Positions 26,788 through 33,769 of a DNA stretch of 64,000 nt are shown here, one piece after another. The notes below the pieces were generated by a model. That model was not told the origin of the DNA, did not search any database, and saw nothing but the letters and a program-made list of their open reading frames with translations. Every line of letters starts with the position of its first letter. The stretch's first letter is position 1. A program made the translations under genes and the position numbers. The stretch is taken from NCBI RefSeq assembly GCF_028816475.1, contig NZ_CP118247.1, positions 3,092,001 through 3,156,000 of the forward strand, read 5' to 3'. This DNA is from Devosia rhodophyticola. GTDB lineage: Bacteria; Pseudomonadota; Alphaproteobacteria; Rhizobiales; Devosiaceae.

Positions 26788-27132
26788 TGACCAAAGCATT
26801 TCTTTGGCGACAGCGAGCGGGATTTCTCGCTATCGCCCAATCTGATCCCAGAGCTCGAGCGAAAAACCAATCGCGGTATTGGCTCGCTTTGCCGTGATCT
26901 GATCGCTGGAAATTTCCACCTTGCGGAAATCACCGAAACAATCCGGCTTGCCATGATCGGCGGCGGCACCGCGCCTGAGGAGGCCGCCGCACTGGTTGGC
27001 ACTTACATCGCGGCCCGTCCGCTTGCCGAGGCCCATATTCTTGCCGCCGACATTCTTGGCGTTGTTTGGGTTGGATCGTTAGATGCCACCGAACAAACCA
27101 TGAAACCCAAGGAACCCGTCGATGACTTCTAA
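26784..27132 (+). CDS. GTA gp10-like tail assembly chaperone, +1 frame change near the start
   Basis: From position 26803 on, the frame encodes 'FGDSERDFSLSPNLIPELER' and 'GIGSLCRDLIAGNF...IRLAMIGGGTAPEEAAALV', which match the gene-transfer-agent gp10 / Phage_TAC_11 family closely. That frame has no start codon; it is preceded by two TGA codons. The ATG at 26784, overlapping the portal stop as ATGA, begins 'MMTKAF' in another frame. A +1 shift at 26802 (TTT CTT TGG) joins them into a normal N-terminus. The end overlaps the capsid gene start. The frame change is a mutation, a base error, or recoding at CTT-T. Confidence 0.65.
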
Positions 27133-28657
27133 GCTCGAACTTAAGGCCGATATTGCGGTTGATGATGCTGGCACCATTACGGGCGTGGCGTGGCCATTCG
27201 GTGAACCGGACAGCGTCGGTGACGTGATTGAAAAGGGCGCGTTCTCTTTCCCCGCTGCCTTGCCCATTGTGCTTGAGCACGACCAGGGTGCGGTGATTGG
27301 TGTTTGGGAATCCTATTCTGAAACCGACGCCGGGCTTGAAGTTAAGGGCCGTCTATTTGTTGAGGGCGTTGCGCCGTCCAAAAAGGCCCATGCCGAACTT
27401 CGCAAAGGGCGCATGGCAGGCCTGTCGTTAGGTTTCAAAGGCAATGCGTTCACCGACCGCACCGGCGGCGGGCGCACATTCACCGACATTGACGTTACCG
27501 AAATTTCGCTATGCCGCAATCCGGTTCATCCCGGTGCGCGGATAACCGCCGTTAAGGCAACCCCTCCCAAGGAAAATCTAATGGACCCCGAAACTATCGA
27601 CGAAACCGAAACTAAAGCCGCGCTCGAACTTAAAGCGGCAAATGACAATTTGACCAAGTTGACTGCCCGGCTGGAAAAACTTGAAGCCAAGGCACAGCGT
27701 CCGGTGGCAGCAAACGACAACGAACCGACAGCGACTGAAGAACGCAAGGCGTTCGCCCAATATCTTCGTCTGGGCAACACCGCTGGCGACACCGTGCTAA
27801 AGGCGCTCAATGTGAGCAATGATGCCCAGGGTGGCTATCTGGCACCGGCTGAGGTTTCGAGTGAGTTCATTCGTGAGCTGGTTGAGTTTTCGCCGTTGCG
27901 CACCGTCGCAACCGTGCGCAATACCGGCGCGCCATCGGTCATCCTGCCAAAGCGCACCGGCCAGACCAATGCCAAGTGGAAGGGCGAACTTCAGGCGACT
28001 ACCGAAAGCGAAATCGGTTTTGGTCAACTTGAAATCCCGACCAAAGAATTGGGCACCCACGTCGATATTTCTGCCCAGCTATTGGACGACGCGCCGGTTG
28101 CTGAAGCTGAAGTGCGTTTGGCGTTGGCTGAAGACTTTGGCCAAAAGGAAGGCGTCGCCTTTCTTAATGGCGATGGTGTACTCGCACCACGCGGCTTAAT
28201 GACCGACGACGCAATCACCCACACAGCCAACGGCCACGCCACCAACCTTGCCGCTGATCAGTTGATTACGCTCATGTATGCCTTGCCTGCTACCTATCGC
28301 AATCGTGGCACCTGGCTATTGAACGGCACCACGCTGGCAACAATCCGCAAGCTCAAAGACGGGCAGGGCAATTACCTTTGGCAGCCGTCTTACCAGGCTG
28401 GCCAGCCGGAAACGATTTTGGGCCGCCCGGTGGTTGAAATGGTCGACATGCCCGACGTTGAAGCTAATGCCTTCCCAATCATCTTTGGCGACTTTGGCAC
28501 GGCATACCGCATCTATGACCGGCTCGAAATGTCGGTTTTCGCCAACCCCTATTTGCTCGCTACTGAAGGCCTTGTTCGCATCCATGCCCGTCGCCGCACT
28601 GGTGGTGATGTTGTGCAACCCAAAGCCGTCCGCAAACTCAAAATGGCCACGGCCTAA
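27122..28657 (+). CDS. Fused HK97 prohead protease and major capsid protein
   Basis: A 511-residue polyprotein. Residues 1 to ~145 are a U35-type prohead protease: 'LELKADIAVDDAGTITGVAW...GDVIEKGAF', the catalytic His in 'PIVLEHDQG' and the Ser in 'KGRMAGLSLGF'. Residues ~150-200 are a charged delta-domain-like coiled coil, the scaffold that the protease removes. Residues ~215-511 are the HK97-fold major capsid protein ('GGYLAPAEVSSEFIRELVEFSPLR', 'GVAFLNGDG', 'ILGRPVVEMVDMP'). The protease and capsid are usually separate genes; fusions occur in some phages and satellites. The ATG overlaps the preceding gene by 11 bp. Confidence 0.9.
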   Translation: MTSKLELKADIAVDDAGTITGVAWPFGEPDSVGDVIEKGAFSFPAALPIVLEHDQGAVIGVWESYSETDAGLEVKGRLFVEGVAPSKKAHAELRKGRMAGLSLGFKGNAFTDRTGGGRTFTDIDVTEISLCRNPVHPGARITAVKATPPKENLMDPETIDETETKAALELKAANDNLTKLTARLEKLEAKAQRPVAANDNEPTATEERKAFAQYLRLGNTAGDTVLKALNVSNDAQGGYLAPAEVSSEFIRELVEFSPLRTVATVRNTGAPSVILPKRTGQTNAKWKGELQATTESEIGFGQLEIPTKELGTHVDISAQLLDDAPVAEAEVRLALAEDFGQKEGVAFLNGDGVLAPRGLMTDDAITHTANGHATNLAADQLITLMYALPATYRNRGTWLLNGTTLATIRKLKDGQGNYLWQPSYQAGQPETILGRPVVEMVDMPDVEANAFPIIFGDFGTAYRIYDRLEMSVFANPYLLATEGLVRIHARRRTGGDVVQPKAVRKLKMATA

Positions 28658-28672
28658 AAGGAGACTAGAACC

Positions 28673-29053
28673 ATGCGTGATCACGCTTCCAATATCGCTT
28701 TGGCTTCGGCCATTGCGCCCGCCGTGCAAACGGCAACCGTCACCGGTGCGGCAATCGACGTGCAAGAGGCCAACGGCGTAACTGTTATCGTCCATACCGG
28801 TGCAATTGCTGGTTCTGGTGACTTCACCGCCAAACTTCAGGAAAGCGCCACAACCGCCGACGAGGATTTTACCGACGTTGAACACCTGATCGGCAGTTTC
28901 CCCGACAGCCTTGAAGCCAGCGCCACCATCAAGGTGGGCTACGTCGGTTACAAGCGCTACGTGCGCGCCGTGCTGACCAAGAATAGCGGCACCTCAATTG
29001 CAGCAAGCGCCTTGGTCGAGCTTTCCGCCTTGCGCGCCCGTCCGGCGGTCTAG
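28673..29053 (+). CDS. Small phage head protein (possible decoration protein)
   Basis: A 126-residue protein directly after the capsid gene, a position typical of head decoration or stabilising proteins. It is beta-rich ('VTVIVHTGAIAGSGDFTAKL', 'TIKVGYVGYKRYVRAVL') without named motifs. The block 'ATIKVGYVGYKRYVRAVL' matches 'ATYRYGYKGGKRYLKLLADF' in the gene remnant at 35972-36328, so the two belong to one family and come from two different phages. The function is inferred from position only. Confidence 0.65.
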   Translation: MRDHASNIALASAIAPAVQTATVTGAAIDVQEANGVTVIVHTGAIAGSGDFTAKLQESATTADEDFTDVEHLIGSFPDSLEASATIKVGYVGYKRYVRAVLTKNSGTSIAASALVELSALRARPAV

Positions 29054-29057
29054 AACG

Positions 29058-29634
29058 ATGCGGCTCGCGGAGACAATCAATGTGGTCATTGCCGGTCAGC
29101 AAGTGACCTTGCACCGGGGCCGCCCTACGCCTTGCCCGTAAGCACGGCGATTTTGGCAAACTGGCGTCGGCGGTTATCCAAGGCCGCTTGGAAACCATGG
29201 CCGAATTGATAGGCGAGGGAACCGGTTCGCCCAAAGACGCCGAAACGTTCGGTTTCGATATTCACCACCTGGGTGCGCGCGCCTTGAGTGAATTTCAAAT
29301 GCCCTTGCTCGAATTTATTACCTGCCTTGCCGGAATTGAGCCGGGCAGTAGGCAAGCGCCCACCACTGGCAATGCCATGCCGATGACCGATTATTTTGAG
29401 CACTTGTTCAAGATCGCCACCGGCTGGTTGGGCTGGACGCCAGACCAGGCCTGGGAAGCAACCCCGGCGGAAATCATTGCCGCAAAGGAAGGCCGCACTG
29501 ATCTGGTTTCCGACATTCTAAAAGCAGTATTCGGCGGGGAAAGCGATTCAGATCAAGTGCAGTCGCCAACCGCCAATGACGAATTTGACCGCGCCGCCTT
29601 TAACGCGCTCAAAGCCAAGATTGCGAGGGGCTAG
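29058..29634 (+). CDS. Phage tail assembly chaperone-like protein, +1 frame change
   Basis: The ATG at 29058 starts 'MRLAETINVVIAGQQVTLHR', and the sense frame then ends early. The +1 frame continues 'AALRLARKHGDFGKLASAV' and runs to 29634. A single extra G in GGGG (29116-29119) explains the change. The C-terminal part has 'YFEHLFKIATGWLGWTPDQA' followed by 'WEATPAEI', a pattern seen in tail assembly chaperones of gene-transfer-agent-like phages. Tail chaperones often use programmed frameshifts, but those usually lie near the 3' end, not as here near codon 20. A base error or mutation is more likely. The end overlaps the HNH gene start. Confidence 0.55.
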
Positions 29635-29989
29635 TATAAAGCCAGTCGCACCACCTAGGCTATGTGCCTGCGGCAAGATCGTCGCTTCTGGTGAACGCTG
29701 CCAGTGTCAGATCATCAATGACCGTGCCCGCAAGGCCCGGCATGATCGCCGCCGCCCATCGGCCCGCCAACGTGGTTACAATCATGAATGGCGCAAAGCG
29801 CGCCAAGAGTTCCTAAAGCACAACCCGCGCTGCGCAATGTGTGGCCAGCTAGCCAACACCGTTGACCATATCATTCCGCATAAGGGCGAAGACCGGTTGT
29901 TCTGGGACAAGGCCAACTGGCAGGCGCTTTGTGCCCACCATCATAACAGTGCCAAACAGCGTGAAGAGCACAGGCCGGTGCAGTCATGA
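29621..29989 (+). CDS. Phage HNH endonuclease
   Basis: An HNH-family nuclease of the kind that works with the large terminase at cos-type packaging sites. The N-terminal zinc-ribbon-like part has 'CACGK...RCQCQ'. The HNH core reads 'CAMCGQLANTVDHIIPHKG' then 'NWQALCAHHHNSAKQ', with the paired cysteines, the DH pair and the final N-H. The start is uncertain; TTG 29621 (122 residues) avoids a long overlap with the previous gene. The candidate cos-like sequence at 30249-30320 lies downstream. Confidence 0.82.
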   Translation: MRGASIKPVAPPRLCACGKIVASGERCQCQIINDRARKARHDRRRPSARQRGYNHEWRKARQEFLKHNPRCAMCGQLANTVDHIIPHKGEDRLFWDKANWQALCAHHHNSAKQREEHRPVQS

Positions 29990-30003
29990 CGGTGAGGCAC
30001 TTG

Positions 30004-30207
30004 TCAGTCGTTATGAAAGCAGAAGTCGCACATTGGGATATTTGCGTTGCCGCCTTTGGCAGCGTCAAACTCATTGCCGCAGTGAATGCAGGTCAGCATA
30101 TGACCGTTGCTCCAAGTAGTTTGTGCATTCGCCCTGCGCAGTCTTTTAAGTTCAGCAGCAACTTCGGCCTCGGAGAATGGCGATGATTTGGGTGTTTTCT
30201 GGCTCAT
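30004..30207 (-). CDS. Small zinc-ribbon protein on the opposite strand
   Basis: A 67-residue protein read against the surrounding phage genes, between the HNH gene and the connector gene. It begins 'MSQKTPKSSPFSEAEVAAEL', a charged helix, and ends with a four-cysteine knuckle: 'CIHCGNEF' and 'CDFC' with 17 residues between, probably binding zinc. No ribosome-binding site is obvious. Small antisense zinc-finger genes in structural operons are often accessory cargo (morons) or regulators. Function is unknown. Confidence 0.55.
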   Translation of the reverse strand: MSQKTPKSSPFSEAEVAAELKRLRRANAQTTWSNGHMLTCIHCGNEFDAAKGGNANIPMCDFCFHND

Positions 30208-30248
30208 TTCAATACGCAATCAAATCCAACAGTAAAAAGCAACAACTA

Positions 30249-30320
30249 GACCCCCGGGTGGTTAGCAATTTCCCAGCCTTTAAGGGGACCGGCGCGGGGA
30301 GCGTCGCGCAAGATTTTTCC
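30249..30320 (+). other. Candidate cos/packaging site
   Basis: This non-coding stretch runs from 'agacccccgggtgg' through 'ccggcgcggggagcgtcgcg' to a T-rich end. GC-rich stretches of this composition between HNH and the terminase genes are where cohesive-end cleavage sites are found in HK97-like phages. Here it follows the HNH gene, but the terminase genes are 1.5 kb further on. The assignment rests on position and resemblance only. Confidence 0.35.
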
Positions 30321-30337
30321 GAAATAGAGTTTTCACA

Positions 30338-30631
30338 ATGACCGCGCTTGCCGACCTGAAAAACCAGCTTTCAATGACCGCCGACGATGACGTTGATGAT
30401 GATTTCATCGCTGCCAAGATCGCCGCCGCTGAAACCTACACCACCGCAATGATCGGTGCGGAAACGCCCGTCGCCTATGATGAGGCGTCCGCCGACCTGC
30501 GCCAAGCGATCCTGATGCTTGCGGCCCATTGGTTTGAAAATCGGGAAGCCAGCACCATCGGCACTAGCGCTGCAATCGTGCCTATGGGCTACGCCGATCT
30601 TGTCGCTACCCATCGAAAATGGGTGTTTTGA
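30338..30631 (+). CDS. Phage head-tail connector protein (gp6-like)
   Basis: A 97-residue all-helical protein of the HK97 gp6-like connector family, which forms a ring below the portal. 'LADLKNQLSMTADDDVDDDFI' at the start and 'LRQAILMLAAHWFENREAS' near residue 60 are typical, as is the C-terminal 'GYADLVATHRKWVF'. It is followed after one base by the gp10-like gene. Confidence 0.85.
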   Translation: MTALADLKNQLSMTADDDVDDDFIAAKIAAAETYTTAMIGAETPVAYDEASADLRQAILMLAAHWFENREASTIGTSAAIVPMGYADLVATHRKWVF

Positions 30632-30632
30632 C

Positions 30633-31055
30633 ATGGCAAAATCTAACCAATTGGCCCGGTTTGAGGCGCGAATGAACGCTATTCCGAAGGCCGTTCGTGA
30701 GGCTGTGCAACCGGCACTGGCGAAAAACGCCGACGAATTGGCGAGTGCCATGAAACACCTTGCCGAACCGTCGCGTGATACCGGGGCACTAATCGACAGT
30801 ATTCACGCCACTTTGCCCGGCGAACGAACCCCGCCTTATTCCCAGCCAGGAGGCAACCAGACCGCAAGTGAGCTCGAAGCCCTGGTAACAGCTGGCAACA
30901 GTGAGGTGCGCTATGCGCACCTGGTTGAATACGGCACTAGCGACACCGACGCCCAGCCGTTCTTTTGGCCATCGGTTCGCTTGCTCAAAAAGCGGCTCAA
31001 CAACCGCATGAAGCGCGCGATCAGCAAAGCCGTGCGCACGAAGTGGGACCAATGA
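30633..31055 (+). CDS. HK97 gp10-like minor tail/morphogenesis protein
   Basis: A 140-residue protein of the HK97-gp10 family (head-tail joining). Landmarks are the helical start 'LARFEARMNAIPKAVREAV', 'RDTGALIDSIHATLPG', 'EVRYAHLVEYGT' and 'AQPFFWPSVRL', where 'YAHLVEYGT...PF' is the family signature. The ATG at 30633 follows the connector stop directly; a longer open frame from 30519 overlaps the connector gene and is rejected. The stop overlaps the next start as ATGA. Confidence 0.87.
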   Translation: MAKSNQLARFEARMNAIPKAVREAVQPALAKNADELASAMKHLAEPSRDTGALIDSIHATLPGERTPPYSQPGGNQTASELEALVTAGNSEVRYAHLVEYGTSDTDAQPFFWPSVRLLKKRLNNRMKRAISKAVRTKWDQ

Positions 31056-31471
31056 CAGAACCATCACTCGCTTTTCAGATTGCAATCCGGAACCACCTAG
31101 TTACCGCATCTAGCGTGACCGATCTGGTTGCGCCTGATTGGATCATCGACGGACCGACGCGCCCGGAACATTTTCCCTGCATCATTGTCGGCGAAAGCCA
31201 GACATTGATGGTCGGGCGCTCTTACCGCACGCGATCCATTGAGATTTTCTCGGACGTGCACATTTGGTCGGCCCAAGAGGGCGGGCTTGCCGTGGTCAAG
31301 GAAATCGGCGGCGTGGTTTGGAATGCGCTGGAAAGCCTTGGCGAAATTCCTGGGTTTTCTATGCCGGATGGCATTCGAATTGGAAGCCTTCGCACCATGC
31401 GAGACCCCAAAGGGCACGGCCACGCGGTGATTAACGTTCAGGCCATGCTTGAGGAATTGCATTATGCGTAG
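31052..31471 (+). CDS. DUF3168 tail-completion protein (gp17-like)
   Basis: A 139-residue protein of the DUF3168/gp17 family, which joins the tail tube to the head. It begins 'MTEPSLAFQIAIRNHLVTAS' and has the typical 'FPCIIVGE', 'RTRSIEIFSDVHIWSAQEGG' and 'VINVQAMLEE'. The start at 31052 overlaps the previous stop as ATGA. Confidence 0.85.
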   Translation: MTEPSLAFQIAIRNHLVTASSVTDLVAPDWIIDGPTRPEHFPCIIVGESQTLMVGRSYRTRSIEIFSDVHIWSAQEGGLAVVKEIGGVVWNALESLGEIPGFSMPDGIRIGSLRTMRDPKGHGHAVINVQAMLEELHYA

Positions 31472-31775
31472 TGGCAGTCTCACCCACACCGTCAATATTG
31501 AACGCGCGGCCCGAACGGTTGAGCAATCCGGTGCGGTTGCTGCGACCTGGATGCCACTTTTTACGCTCAAAGCCGCCATCGATACCTTTGATAAAACAGA
31601 AATCGACGAACCGTTTGGGGAAGCCGCCGACGCACTAGTTATTTTCTCAATGCGCTACCGGCCCGGCGTTACCACCGATGATCGGCTGATCTATCAAGAT
31701 GAGGCCTTCCATATTCGTGCCATTCGATTGATTGGGCGGCGCGAAATGCAGCTCAAAGCGGAAAGAGCCAACTGA
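31464..31775 (+). CDS. Phage head closure protein (gp16/HK97 gp7 type)
   Basis: A 103-residue beta-barrel head-tail adaptor that closes the portal after packaging. The pattern 'RSGSLTHTVNIERAARTVEQ...ATWMPLFTLKAAID' then 'FSMRYRPGVTTDDRLIYQDE' and 'FHIRAIRLIGRREMQLKAE' is the standard one. It starts at ATG 31464, 8 bp inside the preceding gene, and its stop overlaps the TerS start. Confidence 0.87.
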   Translation: MRSGSLTHTVNIERAARTVEQSGAVAATWMPLFTLKAAIDTFDKTEIDEPFGEAADALVIFSMRYRPGVTTDDRLIYQDEAFHIRAIRLIGRREMQLKAERAN

Positions 31776-32170
31776 TGCGCGGGCGCAATCCAGCCAGCAT
31801 TGTCGCTGGCACTTCACCGGTCACCAAGGTGCCACCAGCACCGTCTTATCTTTCAAAAGACGGCAAGGCCGAATGGCGCAAAGTCGCGCCGATCCTGATT
31901 ACTGAACGCAAGACGTTGACGCACGCCGATTTAGCCACGCTGGAAAACTACTGCAATGCCGTTGCGATCATGCGCGAGGCCCGGCGGGTGTTAAACGCTG
32001 AAGGCTTGATAACGAGCACCGGCAAGCGGCACCCAGCGTTTGGGATCATGAACGCGGCCCAGACCACCCAAAGGCTTTGTGCCGCCGAACTTGGCCTTAC
32101 GCCGGTGAGCCGGTCACGGCCCGCCGTGCGCAATGACGATAGAGACCATGACAACCCTTTCGGAATCTAG
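31775..32170 (+). CDS. Phage terminase small subunit (P27 family)
   Basis: A 131-residue DNA-recognition subunit of the packaging motor. The family pattern is clear: 'PPAPSYLSKDGKAEWRKVAP', 'LTHADLATLENYCNAVAIM', 'EGLITSTGKRHPAFGIMNAA' and 'RLCAAELGLTPVSRSR'. It overlaps TerL by about 23 bp. Its place after the head closure gene rather than before the portal gene is not the usual order. Confidence 0.9.
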   Translation: MRGRNPASIVAGTSPVTKVPPAPSYLSKDGKAEWRKVAPILITERKTLTHADLATLENYCNAVAIMREARRVLNAEGLITSTGKRHPAFGIMNAAQTTQRLCAAELGLTPVSRSRPAVRNDDRDHDNPFGI

Positions 32171-33767
32171 CACCTATCCCGCCTGGATTTATGACGGCAC
32201 ACCAATCGACGATACCTTTGGCCATGGCGAAAAGGCCGTCGAATTCTTACGCTGGTTGAAGCATCCCAAGAGCGGGCTACCAGGCAAGGCATTCCAGCTT
32301 GATCCATGGCTTGAACGTATCGTGCGCCGCATCTATGGGCCACGGCACCCTGATGGCTCACGCATTATCAAAACGGTGGTGTTGTTGTTGCCGCGTGGCA
32401 ATCGCAAGACCAGCACCGCCGCCGCCTTGGCCCTGTTGCACACCATTGGGCCGGAGCGGGTGCCGCATGGCGAGGCAATCTTTGCTGCCGCCGACCGCAA
32501 ACAGGCCAGCATTGCCTTCAAGGAGGCGCTGGGTATTGTGCAGGCGCGCCAACAAATAGCGGGTGCTGTGAAGGTCTATGATGCACACAACAGCGCCAAG
32601 AAAATCGTCTATTCCAAGGAACACGTGACCCTAGAAGTCATTTCTGGTGATGCAGGAACCCAGCATGGCCGGACGCCCAATTTCGTCCTGGCTGATGAGC
32701 TGCACGTTTGGCCTAACTTTTATCTCTGGGAAGCTTTGCAATCGGGTTTGGACAAGTCTGACAACACGCTGATGGTGGTGGCAACCACCGCCGGACGCGG
32801 GCAAGAAAACGTTGCCTGGGAGCAGATCGAAGACGCCCGCAAGGTTGCGCGTGGCGATATTGCCGACCCTTCAATTCTGCCAATACTTTTTGAAGCAGAC
32901 CGGGGTGCCGATTGGCGCGATGAAGCCATTTGGTGCGCGACCAATCCCGGCTTGGCCCATGGCTATCCCAGCCTTGAGGGTTTCCGTCGCGCCGCCGCCG
33001 CCGAACGCAGCATGCGCGAACGTCAGAGTTTCAAGCAGCTAAAGTTGAATATCTGGCTGGATCAAAGCACCGAGCCTTTTGTGGATATGGAAGTCTATGA
33101 CACCGGTGCAGGTGAAGTTGAGCCAATGGACAATGAGCCTTGTTGGATCGGCGTGGATATGAGCACCACCACCGATTTGACCGCCGTTGTTGCTGCATTC
33201 AAAGACGAGGACGGCATTGTTTCGGTGTTGTCGCATTTTTTCTTGCCCGCCGATCTGTTGCGCGACCGAGGTGACCGCGACGGCGTGCCCTATCCCGAGT
33301 GGGCAGCGCAGGGCTATTTGACCGCAACGCCCGGCAATGTGATCGATTATGGTGCCGTGACTGAGCACCTTCGCGAACTATGCGCGCGCTTTGATGTGCG
33401 CGAATTGAACTTTGACCCACACTTCGCCCAGCCAGTTATGGCACCGCTCATTGATGATGGCCTGCCAGTGCTCACCATGCGCCAAGGCTGGGTAACCCAA
33501 TCACCAGCACTTAATGAACTTGAGCGCGTCATCGTCGGTGGAAAATTCCGGCATGGCGGGCACCCGCTGTTGCGTTGGTGCTTTGCCAATATTGCCATCC
33601 ACACCGACAGCGCCGGAAACCGCACGATGCACAAGGGCAAAAGCACCGGGCGCATAGATGGCGCGGTTGCCACCTGGATGGTCGTTAGCCGTGCCGCAGC
33701 CAACGACAATGCACCCAGCTATTGGGACGACCCAGATTTAGCACAATCACTATATGGAGTGGCCTAA
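32148..33767 (+). CDS. Phage terminase large subunit
   Basis: The ATPase-nuclease of the DNA packaging motor, ~539 residues from ATG 32148 (ATG 32133 is also open). The ATPase domain has the Walker A-like 'LLPRGNRKTSTAA' and Walker B 'FVLADELHVWPN', then the motif III region 'LMVVATTAG'. The C-terminal RNase H-fold nuclease has acidic residues in 'WIGVDMSTTTDLTAVV', 'ELNFDPHFAQP' and 'STGRIDGAVA'. It is distinct from the second terminase copy that begins a few bases later. Confidence 0.9.
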   Translation: MTTLSESSTYPAWIYDGTPIDDTFGHGEKAVEFLRWLKHPKSGLPGKAFQLDPWLERIVRRIYGPRHPDGSRIIKTVVLLLPRGNRKTSTAAALALLHTIGPERVPHGEAIFAAADRKQASIAFKEALGIVQARQQIAGAVKVYDAHNSAKKIVYSKEHVTLEVISGDAGTQHGRTPNFVLADELHVWPNFYLWEALQSGLDKSDNTLMVVATTAGRGQENVAWEQIEDARKVARGDIADPSILPILFEADRGADWRDEAIWCATNPGLAHGYPSLEGFRRAAAAERSMRERQSFKQLKLNIWLDQSTEPFVDMEVYDTGAGEVEPMDNEPCWIGVDMSTTTDLTAVVAAFKDEDGIVSVLSHFFLPADLLRDRGDRDGVPYPEWAAQGYLTATPGNVIDYGAVTEHLRELCARFDVRELNFDPHFAQPVMAPLIDDGLPVLTMRQGWVTQSPALNELERVIVGGKFRHGGHPLLRWCFANIAIHTDSAGNRTMHKGKSTGRIDGAVATWMVVSRAAANDNAPSYWDDPDLAQSLYGVA

Positions 33768-33769
33768 CC

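Noticed and set aside
30519..30632. Longer start for the gp10-like gene
   Set aside because: It overlaps the connector gene by over 100 bp and the added residues are a shadow translation.
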